Below, one piece after another: positions 1-6,689 of a stretch of DNA of 12,773 bases (its first letter is position 1; each line of letters opens with the position of its first letter). The notes beneath the pieces are model-generated. The model did no database searches, was not told where the DNA came from, and worked only from the letters and a program-made list of their open reading frames with translations. The stretch is taken from positions 1,858,189 to 1,870,961 of the forward strand of contig CP070700.1 in NCBI GenBank assembly GCA_020349865.1, in the 5' to 3' direction. Position numbers and translations under genes: made by a program. This DNA comes from Desulfobacteraceae bacterium (lineage in GTDB: Bacteria; Desulfobacterota; DSM-4660; Desulfatiglandales; Desulfatiglandaceae).

Positions 1-1
1 G

Positions 2-424
2 GTAAATAAAAGCCGGGTATCGCTTAAGCTGGCAATGACACTAAAGGCCAGGATTATTCATCTAAAAAAGGTGCCGGCAGGGTTCAAAGTCAGTTACGGG
101 ATTACCTATGAAACTAAAAAGCCTACAACCATTGCTACAGTGCCCGTAGGTTATGCTGACGGACTTAACCGCTTGTTGTCCTCGCGGGGCCACATGCTCG
201 TCTGCGGCCGCAGGGTACCCATTGCAGGTCGTGTATGTATGGACCTGACCATGTTGGATGTGGGTAACATCCCACAGGTGAATATAGAAGATGAAGTAGT
301 CATTTTCGGCAGGCAGGGGGATGCATCCATTACTGTGGATGAAATCGCTTCTACTCTCAACACGATCAATTACGAAATTGTGACCACGGTAACGGCACGC
401 GTTCCGAGGGTTCACTTGCAATAG
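2..424 (+). CDS. alr: Alanine racemase, C-terminal part (cut by window edge)
   Basis: PLP enzyme that interconverts L- and D-alanine in the cytoplasm, supplying D-Ala for peptidoglycan. The frame is open from base 2, so the gene enters from the left and the first Met at base 35 is internal. What is visible is the C-terminal beta-domain: VSYGITY, whose Tyr matches the catalytic Tyr265 of the Geobacillus enzyme; VGYADG; and GRVCMD, matching the Met312 region. The spacing between the Tyr and the Met agrees with the family. The PLP-lysine barrel lies outside the window. The gene ends normally in TAG with the usual C-terminal string VTTVTARVPRV. An ACT-domain reading frame follows 44 bases downstream on the same strand, so the two could be cotranscribed. 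Assignment is secure. Confidence 0.95.
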   Translation, partial: VNKSRVSLKLAMTLKARIIHLKKVPAGFKVSYGITYETKKPTTIATVPVGYADGLNRLLSSRGHMLVCGRRVPIAGRVCMDLTMLDVGNIPQVNIEDEVVIFGRQGDASITVDEIASTLNTINYEIVTTVTARVPRVHLQ

Positions 425-468
425 GATGGCGGCCATGGGGGACGTTTTTCCATCATGACCCTCTTCTC

Positions 469-768
469 GTGCTCCTCAGAACAATCCCGCCCCAGCCTGC
501 CCTGCCCTTGAAATTTGAGGTCCTGTCAATTGACCATCCCGGGATTGTCCAGAAGATCGTTCATCTCTTGCACCGGCACAACATCAATATCAAATCTTTA
601 AACACCCAGGTTGCAAGGGCCCCTCTTTCAGGGGCCCCCCTCTTTGATCTTAGCCTGGAGGCTGATGTGCTCGTTGAAAAAACTATCGCAAGGGTGAAAG
701 ACGAACTCATGGAATTGGCCGCACAAATGAACCTGGATTTGAGCTTCAAGAAGCGAACGGAATGGTAG
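469..768 (+). CDS. ACT-domain protein, GcvR-like; probably 5'-truncated
   Basis: The frame encodes about 99 residues with one ACT domain: FEVLSIDHPGIVQKI, then INIKSLNTQVARAP, then a C-terminal helix. This matches the second ACT domain of the two-ACT regulators related to the glycine-cleavage repressor GcvR, which are usually about 170-180 residues. The first ACT domain is absent. The only start is GTG at 469 and no Shine-Dalgarno sequence precedes it. Just upstream, bases 440-478 read in another frame as GRFSIMTLFSCSSE, which resembles the last strand of a first ACT domain. This suggests an internal deletion plus a frameshift between alr and this frame. Bases 617-637 hold a perfect 8-bp GC-rich hairpin (GGGCCCCT, 5-base loop) inside the RAPLSGAPL codons. 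It is either a remnant or a stand-alone single-ACT protein. Ligand and target cannot be told. Confidence 0.6.
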   Translation: MLLRTIPPQPALPLKFEVLSIDHPGIVQKIVHLLHRHNINIKSLNTQVARAPLSGAPLFDLSLEADVLVEKTIARVKDELMELAAQMNLDLSFKKRTEW

Positions 769-798
769 TTGGCGTGAAAATGATGAGGGAAGAGACCG

Positions 799-1380
799 TC
801 ACCGCCGATGATAAGGTCTTATTGGACGGTGATAAAAATACCATGGATAACCCCAGTGGTCCCGGTAAGGATCGTAATAGGGATCGTACGGCCAGTCCTG
901 TCGTGTCTCCTCAGCCCATAGGTACAATTCCTCGACCTCTATAACCGGATAACGATATATACGGTCTCCTAATGGTTGCGCCGAAACCCCGGCAACTGTA
1001 CCTCCAACGGTAAGTTTCCGCTCTTTTTTGTAAATCTCCGGATCAATAAATTTGTCGGTCCGCGCCAGGAACCGGCCTTTGCTTTTATCACGTGAGTGGG
1101 GTCTGTTTTGAAAATCGAGTGGTGCCTGGAGCATGGTGAGCTGGCTGCCATCCGACTCGTTTTTTACTTCGAGGACATAGCCTCCCAGAATTATGTTTCT
1201 GCCCTTATGTTTATTTGGGTCACTAAGGAGTTCATTGTAGGAAACAGGTGGCAAAGCCTTCTCCCGAAATTGTTTAGAAAGAGCCGGAGCACAGGCCGTA
1301 AGAGCGCTGTAAATCAATGACAGAAGTAACAAAGAGGCGATCGTTTGCCCGCTTTTGTGCCAGTCTTTCGAGTATCTCAT
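799..1380 (-). CDS. Slp-family outer-membrane lipoprotein (second of tandem pair)
   Basis: A 193-residue lipoprotein of the Slp (starvation-inducible lipoprotein, Slp/YeaY) family. The N-terminus has basic residues, a hydrophobic segment (about 14-26) and a lipobox LTAC with Cys30 as the predicted lipidated residue. No Asp follows at +2, in keeping with outer-membrane sorting. The family core runs from about 40 to 155 and includes KGRFLARTDKFIDPEIYKKE, YPVIEVEELYLW and a GG-containing strand. The last 35 residues are an unusual tail rich in Tyr, Pro, Trp, His and Arg that its neighbour lacks. It starts 12 bases after the stop of the upstream paralogue, with no clear Shine-Dalgarno sequence, so translational coupling is likely. 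Its exact biochemical role is unknown, as for the family; in E. coli, Slp is linked to starvation and acid stress. Confidence 0.85.
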   Translation of the reverse strand: MRYSKDWHKSGQTIASLLLLSLIYSALTACAPALSKQFREKALPPVSYNELLSDPNKHKGRNIILGGYVLEVKNESDGSQLTMLQAPLDFQNRPHSRDKSKGRFLARTDKFIDPEIYKKERKLTVGGTVAGVSAQPLGDRIYRYPVIEVEELYLWAEETRQDWPYDPYYDPYRDHWGYPWYFYHRPIRPYHRR

Positions 1381-1392
1381 AATTCGGGTGCC

Positions 1393-1893
1393 CTAAAACG
1401 TTTTTCCGACCCCAATGCCAATATGAAATCGCGGATAATTACGGACAGCCTCGGGCCAGAGTTTAATCTCAATTGCCTTCAACTTTGGATGGATGTAGTC
1501 AAATGCGCCGATAGCCCGCACTTCACTGCCAGTGATTCTTCCGACCACCGTCAACAAAGCTTCCTTCTTATAAATGGCCGGATCGAGAAACTGATCTGAC
1601 TGGACTAAATAGCGGCCCTCGGACTGGTCGCCGTCCTTGGGCCGATCCCGACTGTCGGTGCGCAGGTGAAGGACGTTGAGTTCAGAGGCTGATGGTGAGG
1701 CCTGGGTATTGAGGATTTTGCCCCCGAATATAACGATTTTCCCAATGTATTTATCAGGGGCTTTTTGAACGTCCGAAAAAGTACCGGCATAGGTCACCTG
1801 GGAGCGCATCTTGGGGGAAATCCCCGCTGCGCAGCCGAGTAAAAGTAAAAGGAGCACGATACCGATTAATTTGCCCACGCATTTCAATGCCAT
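1393..1893 (-). CDS. Slp-family outer-membrane lipoprotein (first of tandem pair)
   Basis: A 166-residue paralogue of the gene just downstream on the same strand. The signal peptide has a Leu-rich core (residues 10-19) and lipobox LLGC with Cys21 as the lipidation site. The core shares with its partner the order GRYLVQSDQFLDPAIYKKE, LLTVVGRITG and IHPKLKAIEIKLW, so the pair probably arose by tandem duplication and then diverged. The C-terminus is short (FHIGIGVGKTF) and lacks the aromatic tail of the partner. ATG at 1893 is supported by GAGAGGG a few bases upstream. A sigma70-like promoter sits at 1925-1953, so this is the first gene of a two-gene operon. The Slp assignment is firm; the function is not known. 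Confidence 0.85.
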   Translation of the reverse strand: MALKCVGKLIGIVLLLLLLGCAAGISPKMRSQVTYAGTFSDVQKAPDKYIGKIVIFGGKILNTQASPSASELNVLHLRTDSRDRPKDGDQSEGRYLVQSDQFLDPAIYKKEALLTVVGRITGSEVRAIGAFDYIHPKLKAIEIKLWPEAVRNYPRFHIGIGVGKTF

Positions 1894-1924
1894 GCTTACC
1901 CTCTCATTGCAAATAATATGATAT

Positions 1925-1953
1925 ATACTATTTTACCACATCACTTTTGCCAA
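1925..1953 (-). promoter_or_regulatory. Candidate sigma70 promoter for the slp pair
   Basis: Read on the minus strand, TTGGCA (5 of 6 to TTGACA) is followed by exactly 17 bases and TAGTAT (4 of 6 to TATAAT), about 30 bases upstream of the first slp start codon. The downstream sequence is AT-rich. Inference from consensus only. Confidence 0.45.
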
Positions 1954-1989
1954 GAGCAATCAAGATTCTTTTGTGTTATTCCACTGTCC

Positions 1990-2018
1990 TTGCCAAGAAG
2001 TTGAGAATTTATTAAGAT
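1990..2018 (+). promoter_or_regulatory. Candidate sigma70 promoter for the GTPase genes
   Basis: TTGCCA (5 of 6) is followed by 17 bases and TAAGAT (4 of 6), about 80 bases before the ATG at 2100. It diverges from the slp promoter, and the two -35 boxes are only about 36 bases apart, so a regulator bound between them could act on both operons. Consensus-based call only. Confidence 0.4.
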
Positions 2019-2099
2019 AAATTAAATTTTTCGCAAATTTCCTTTATTTCCAGAATGAAACGGTAGGAATGCACGGAAATAATGAACCTCTGACCCGGT

Positions 2100-3836
2100 A
2101 TGGACACCTCAATGAATTCAACCGCGAAAACCGAAGTGACGAACAGAGAATCTCTAAAAAGTGAATGGCTTCTGAGGAGTGACATAAAATGCCCGGGACT
2201 CACCCCTGGAGCAGGCGAAATATACAGGCTCGCGGAAGACCTGCCCAAAAGACTCGCCGTATTTTCCTATAAGCAGTCGATGCCTTGTCTGTGGGTTGTC
2301 TTTGTCGGAGGTACGGGAACAGGTAAATCAACACTATTCAATGTCTTTTGCGGAAGGCCTCTAAGCGAAATGGGAGTAGAAAGGCCCAAGACCTGCGGTC
2401 CGATTGTCTATGCGCACAGAGACTGCCCTGTTGAAAAAGGATTCCCCTTTAGGGGCATTCAAATAGAACGCCAAGCCACTGAGAACTTCACGTCTGATGC
2501 CGCCAGCGGCGAGCCGGGTCATCTCCTCATCATAGAACACGATCGCGAAAAATGGGCTCACCTTGTTGTGGTAGATACTCCCGATTTGGACAGCGTCGAG
2601 GCAGTGAACCGTCAGATTGCCCATGATCTTTACCTTCTCTCCGATGCTGCCGTCTTTGTCACGAGCCAGGAAAAATACGCGGACGAAATCCCCTATCAAA
2701 TGCTTCTGAGGATAAGTCAGGAAAAAAAGCCTTTTTTTTTCCTCCTCAATAAGGCCCAGGACAAGTTTGTTAATGAGGAAGTAGCACGTACACTTGAGAA
2801 CCAGGGAATTGTGCTTAAAAAAGAACGAATATGGTCAATCCCTTTTGCTCCTTCTGACCCTTTTCAATGGATATCCGGGCACACGGCATTTCGTGACTTT
2901 ATCAACGAACTTACCCGAGAACTTTCCCCGGAAACGGGTGAAGATTTCCGGAAAAAACAGCACTTGGGCCGTTCCGAGGACCTGAGATTACAGGTTGGCA
3001 GGTTGATGGATCTTATGGAAAAGGAGAATCAGGCCGCGCAACAATGGCTGGAAAGACTGGATTCGGTGTATAAAAAGGTTTCACAGGACCTCATTGAGGA
3101 ACAGCAAGAACGCTTTACAGCAGAAAGCCGGGGATATCTTCAAACAGAAATCAGAAAACTCTTCAAAAAATATGATGTTCTTGCCGGACCCCGCAGATTC
3201 GTAAAAGAGGTCCTTTTGACTCCATTCAGGCTCCTTGGATTCCGGCGTAGAGGGGATCATGAACTCTACAAACAGGGGCTTTTAAGAGTCCGCCAGAAGA
3301 TCGATCTTACACCCGTCCAGATGTCCATCTTGAAATTCAACCGTTTGGTTCTTGAAAAACTATCGCCTTCAGACGAGACCTCACCGCTTTTCACAAAATT
3401 GCGGGAGCCAGGCGTGTTGATGAACGAAAAAGAGATAAATCGGCGCGTCTGGGAAGAACAGGATCAAATGGCTGCCTGGCTGGAGGAGACATTCAACAAG
3501 CTTTCCCGGGGCATCCCCAAGAGCAAAGAATGGGGCATCTACTCAACGTCTCTCCTCTGGGGGATTCTTATCCTGTCCTTTGAGACTGTCGCAGGCGGAG
3601 GGTTCACTGTCCTCGATGCGGCCCTGGATGCGGCCCTTGCCCCCTTTGTGACCCAGGGGGCCGTGGAGCTCTTCGCATATCATGAAATTCAAAAGGTTGC
3701 CAAGGAGCTGGCAAAGCGCTATCAAGAAGGACTGGTTTCCGTGGTGCGTCACCAACGTGACCGTTATGAACACTGTCTCAAGTCCCTGACAACGTCCCTG
3801 GAAGATCTTGAAGTACTCAAAAGTTCGCTTGAGTAA
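2100..3836 (+). CDS. Dynamin-like large GTPase A (first of tandem pair)
   Basis: A 578-residue P-loop GTPase with an N-terminal G domain (about 60-280) and a long helical C-terminal half, the plan of bacterial dynamin-like proteins. G1 is GGTGTGKST (70-78). A likely switch-I Thr lies in RPKTCG. G3 is DTPDLDS (159-165), where the Gly of the usual DxxG is Asp. VTSQEKYAD (187-195) follows. The G4 position reads NKAQD (217-221), so the base-specifying Asp is one residue late compared with NKxD, which may relax guanine specificity. Residues 300-360 are charged and probably coiled coil; LAGPRRF (361-367) recalls VGPGYA in the neighbour. Residues 479-530 are hydrophobic and may touch the membrane. 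ATG 2100 is the first start after an in-frame TGA at 2091; its Shine-Dalgarno sequence is weak. Function is unknown; membrane remodelling or tethering with the next gene is inferred. Confidence 0.75.
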   Translation: MDTSMNSTAKTEVTNRESLKSEWLLRSDIKCPGLTPGAGEIYRLAEDLPKRLAVFSYKQSMPCLWVVFVGGTGTGKSTLFNVFCGRPLSEMGVERPKTCGPIVYAHRDCPVEKGFPFRGIQIERQATENFTSDAASGEPGHLLIIEHDREKWAHLVVVDTPDLDSVEAVNRQIAHDLYLLSDAAVFVTSQEKYADEIPYQMLLRISQEKKPFFFLLNKAQDKFVNEEVARTLENQGIVLKKERIWSIPFAPSDPFQWISGHTAFRDFINELTRELSPETGEDFRKKQHLGRSEDLRLQVGRLMDLMEKENQAAQQWLERLDSVYKKVSQDLIEEQQERFTAESRGYLQTEIRKLFKKYDVLAGPRRFVKEVLLTPFRLLGFRRRGDHELYKQGLLRVRQKIDLTPVQMSILKFNRLVLEKLSPSDETSPLFTKLREPGVLMNEKEINRRVWEEQDQMAAWLEETFNKLSRGIPKSKEWGIYSTSLLWGILILSFETVAGGGFTVLDAALDAALAPFVTQGAVELFAYHEIQKVAKELAKRYQEGLVSVVRHQRDRYEHCLKSLTTSLEDLEVLKSSLE

Positions 3837-3860
3837 AGAAAGCTATCTTATTCTCTTTGA

Positions 3861-3878
3861 CAGGATTAACAGGAATTA
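3861..3878. repeat. Short dispersed-repeat-like motif between the GTPase genes
   Basis: CAGGATTAA followed directly by CAGGAATTA. From memory, strings of the type acaggattaacaggatt recur as dispersed intergenic elements in deltaproteobacterial genomes. Only one copy is in this window, so the repeat status is inferred. The rest of the 200-base gap between the two GTPase genes is AT-rich with no gene seen. Confidence 0.3.
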
Positions 3879-4036
3879 GATGATATTTTATCTTTTAATC
3901 TCTTATTGTTAGATCTACGGCTTAACATTTTGCTTGAAACTCTCTTTCATTTTTTTTAACTTCAGGTACTTTAGATCAATTTAGGCATTTTAGGCACTTT
4001 CCATCGCTATCTGTTCTATTTTAGAAGGTGTTGAAA

Positions 4037-5770
4037 ATGAAACATCCTGTCCAATCCCTCAAAAAGGAACTTGATCAAATCGTGGCTGCCCTTGAGCAAC
4101 GGGCCTTTTTTTCACTCACCGGTGAAGAAACCCAGTCGCTCCGCGAGGAAGCAGGGAAACTTTTAGAAAAACTTGCCTCCATACAAGAGAGTTACCTCAC
4201 TATCGGACTTCTCGGCGGCACCGGAGTAGGAAAATCAACGTTGATGAATGCCCTTGCAGGGTCGGAGATTGCCTCTGCAAGCCATCGCCGGCCTCACACC
4301 GACCAGGCACTGGTTTATAGACACGTGGGCGCAATCCCGCCACCCACACTTGTTTCCACCGATCTTCCCTGGCGAGAAATCACCCATGAAGCCTATGCCA
4401 TCCAACAAATCTTCCTGTGCGACCTGCCTGATTTTGACAGCCTTATGGGAGAGCACCGCGAATACGTCCTCAGCTTTTTAGAACACCTCGATGTTCTGAT
4501 TTGGGTCACATCCCCGGAAAAATACGCGGACGGCCGCTTTTATGAATTTCTCCAGATGGTTCCCAAGGCCGAGCAGAACTTTTACTTTGTGCTGAACAAG
4601 GCGGATCTGCTTTATCAGGGAAAAAGCCTTGAAACCGGCTATGAGCAGCTGGCGAGTGTAACCGACCGGTTTCAGGAGCATATCAAGGGAAACGGTGTCC
4701 GGGAACCACTTCTCTTTGTCATTTCTGCTCAGGGGGCTCTGGATTCCGATCAACTCCCCCCGTGGAATCAGCTTGCGACCTTCAAGCGCTATGTTTTCCA
4801 GCAGCGGGACATCAAACAGATAACGGCCATCAAGGCAAGCAATTTGGATGTGGAAGTTCAAAATCTCATGAGCGCTTTTAAAAAGGAAGTACTCAATCTG
4901 GAGACTTTTGATCGGATTCTTGAAAACTCGATAAAAGATGTGGAAGAACAGCGTTCACAATGGATACAGGCGGGTCAGAAGGCCATTGATCTGTGGCTGG
5001 GAAAATATATCAAACAGGATGTCTTGTCCCTTCAACGCGACCCCTCCCTTCTGGTAGGTCCCGGCTACGCCCTTGCCCTCCTTTTTCAGGAGTGGAAAAA
5101 ACGGATCACTGAACAAAGTAACGTCCCGTCTGACCCTTCTTATTTTGCTCCTCCGGAAGAAATCAGGACTTCTTTTCGAAGGCGGCTGGAATGGCTTGAG
5201 GACCGGATCAATCAGCGCATGCTTCGCAAGAACCTCCCCTCCTCATTTAAGGAGCGGTTCGGGGAGATTATGGACGTACCGAAGGTATTCGAAGAACTGG
5301 GAGAACACTTTTTCCACGTTGTTGAATTGCGTTTGGCCGCCGCTACCCTGCCCTCTTTTTGGGGATTCAAGATACGACAGTTCATTACGTATCTAATACT
5401 TTTCGGCCTTTTCCTGCTGGCCGTAGGAGGAGAGACAGCCTGGCGGGATCTCCTGGATGCTCCCGGTGGGGCCAGCATTTTACGCCTCTTTCTCTCCGGC
5501 ATACACACCCTTTTTAGCACTAAAGGACTTGCCGCCCTGGTCAGCTACGCCCTGCTCAACCTTTTCCTCGGATTACGGTTTTATCGCCGATACAGGGGAC
5601 TCCTGAAACGATCAACGCAGAAAATCATTGATTCCCTCAAAGCTGACCTTGGAAATGTCTGGGAAATGCAGCTCGACGCCATTGTCCAGAATCTGAGCCA
5701 TTTCAAAGGTGACATCCAATCGCAGATTTCAGCTATCTCAGCCCTCAAACAGGACCACAAACGTCAGTGA
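4037..5770 (+). CDS. Dynamin-like membrane GTPase B (second of tandem pair)
   Basis: About 577 residues from ATG 4037, chosen because AGAAGG (4023-4028) sits 8 bases upstream; the frame is open to a GTG at 4028. G1 is GGTGVGKST (60-68). RRPHT supplies a switch-I Thr (88). G3 is DLPDFDS (129-135), again with Asp in place of Gly in DxxG. TSPEKYAD follows. G4 is a canonical NKAD (187-190), and VISAQGA fits G5. The middle is long and helical, with VGPGYA near 340. Two strong hydrophobic segments, about 448-464 and 498-512, form a probable membrane hairpin, followed by a basic stretch and a final helix. It shares size, order and motifs with GTPase A, so the two are ancient paralogues likely to act together at the inner membrane. 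Paired bacterial dynamin-like proteins are known elsewhere (for example Streptomyces DynA/DynB). The exact role here is unknown. Confidence 0.8.
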   Translation: MKHPVQSLKKELDQIVAALEQRAFFSLTGEETQSLREEAGKLLEKLASIQESYLTIGLLGGTGVGKSTLMNALAGSEIASASHRRPHTDQALVYRHVGAIPPPTLVSTDLPWREITHEAYAIQQIFLCDLPDFDSLMGEHREYVLSFLEHLDVLIWVTSPEKYADGRFYEFLQMVPKAEQNFYFVLNKADLLYQGKSLETGYEQLASVTDRFQEHIKGNGVREPLLFVISAQGALDSDQLPPWNQLATFKRYVFQQRDIKQITAIKASNLDVEVQNLMSAFKKEVLNLETFDRILENSIKDVEEQRSQWIQAGQKAIDLWLGKYIKQDVLSLQRDPSLLVGPGYALALLFQEWKKRITEQSNVPSDPSYFAPPEEIRTSFRRRLEWLEDRINQRMLRKNLPSSFKERFGEIMDVPKVFEELGEHFFHVVELRLAAATLPSFWGFKIRQFITYLILFGLFLLAVGGETAWRDLLDAPGGASILRLFLSGIHTLFSTKGLAALVSYALLNLFLGLRFYRRYRGLLKRSTQKIIDSLKADLGNVWEMQLDAIVQNLSHFKGDIQSQISAISALKQDHKRQ

Positions 5771-5858
5771 CTTATTCCGTCTTGATCAATCAAAGAGGCG
5801 TCTGAAGAAGGGGGCTGGTAAGGAAAAAGGCCATTAACTATTCACGATTTCCTGGACG

Positions 5859-5896
5859 CGGCTTAGCCCGCGCACATTAGCCGGCCTAAGACCGGC
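5859..5896 (+). promoter_or_regulatory. Overlapping GC-rich hairpins ahead of the MBL-fold gene
   Basis: GCCGG (5880-5884) and CCGGC (5892-5896) pair across 7 bases. Alternatively, CGGCTTAG (5859-5866) can pair with CTAAG and CCG (5886-5894) with one bulged base. Both cannot form together, and both end just before the AAGGA ribosome binding site at 5900-5904. A leader switch is possible but unproven. Confidence 0.22.
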
Positions 5897-5911
5897 GGAA
5901 AGGAATTGAGG

Positions 5912-6655
5912 TTGGAAAAAGTCTCAGTTAAGTTCCTTGGGAGCGGCGATGCATTTGGAAGCGGTGGTAGATTCCAGACGTGTATCTTCGTAAATTCAAG
6001 TGAAATCGGTTTTCTCCTGGACTGTGGTGCATCCTCTCTAATCGCGATGAGACGATTCGGCGTGAGCCCGTCCGATGTCGATGCCATACTCATCACCCAC
6101 CTCCACGGCGACCACTTCGGCGGCATTCCATTCTTCATCCTCGATTCACAGATGATCTCACGGCGAAACAACCCGTTATTGATTGCAGGTCCCCCTGGAC
6201 TTGAAGAGCGTGTTCAACGTTCTATGGAGGTCCAGTTTCCCGGATCTACCCAGATAGAACAGAGGTTCCCGATTGATTTTGCAGAACTGCCGGAGGGCGT
6301 TCCAACCAGGCTCGGAGCACTTCTTGTTACCCCTGAGCGGGTTGTTCATGCGAGTGGAGCACCACCCTATGCGCTCCGGGTAGAGGTGGCGGGAAAGACG
6401 CTCACATTCTCAGGAGACACTGAGTGGACTGACAGTCTGATAAAAGCGGCATCCGGAGCCGATCTCTTCATCTGCGAGTCCTACGTATATGACAAAGAGA
6501 TGAAGTTCCATATAGACTATCAAACCCTGATAAATCGGCGAAAAGAGCTTGGTTGCAAACGTCTCGTCCTCACGCACATGAGCAAAGATATGCTTGACCG
6601 GCTAGACAGCCTTGATGTTGAGTATGCAGAAGACGGCAAAGTGATCGCGTTATGA
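5912..6655 (+). CDS. RNase Z-like metallo-beta-lactamase-fold hydrolase
   Basis: About 247 residues with a complete metallo-beta-lactamase metal site. Counting from TTG 5912: THLHGDH (62-68) gives His63, His65, Asp67 and His68; His147 lies in VVHASG; Asp169 lies in SGDTEW; His222 lies in LTHMS. LLDCGA is the first-strand Asp motif. The N-terminal VSVKFLGSGDAFGSGGR and the overall order match the RNase Z/ElaC-like branch. The protein is shorter than true tRNase Z (about 300 residues) and I see no exosite arm, so a tRNA 3'-processing role is doubtful. The start is TTG 5912, with AAGGA 7 bases upstream; a TTG at 5906 is too close to that site. It lies 141 bases after the GTPase pair on the same strand and converges on the molybdoenzyme. 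Substrate unknown. Confidence 0.8.
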   Translation: MEKVSVKFLGSGDAFGSGGRFQTCIFVNSSEIGFLLDCGASSLIAMRRFGVSPSDVDAILITHLHGDHFGGIPFFILDSQMISRRNNPLLIAGPPGLEERVQRSMEVQFPGSTQIEQRFPIDFAELPEGVPTRLGALLVTPERVVHASGAPPYALRVEVAGKTLTFSGDTEWTDSLIKAASGADLFICESYVYDKEMKFHIDYQTLINRRKELGCKRLVLTHMSKDMLDRLDSLDVEYAEDGKVIAL

Positions 6656-6689
6656 GAAGAACCCCAAAATGTTTTTCTGTAGGTGCATA

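Noticed and set aside
762..944. 60-codon plus-strand frame after the ACT gene
   Set aside because: Overlaps the 3' end of an Slp lipoprotein gene on the other strand; low-complexity translation without a motif.
2012..2248. 78-codon minus-strand frame over the GTPase A start
   Set aside because: It would overlap the 5' end of GTPase A and its translation has no recognisable features; it is more likely a shadow.
5912..6655. Calling the MBL-fold protein a true tRNase Z (rnz)
   Set aside because: Shorter than family members known to process tRNA, and no exosite arm was found.
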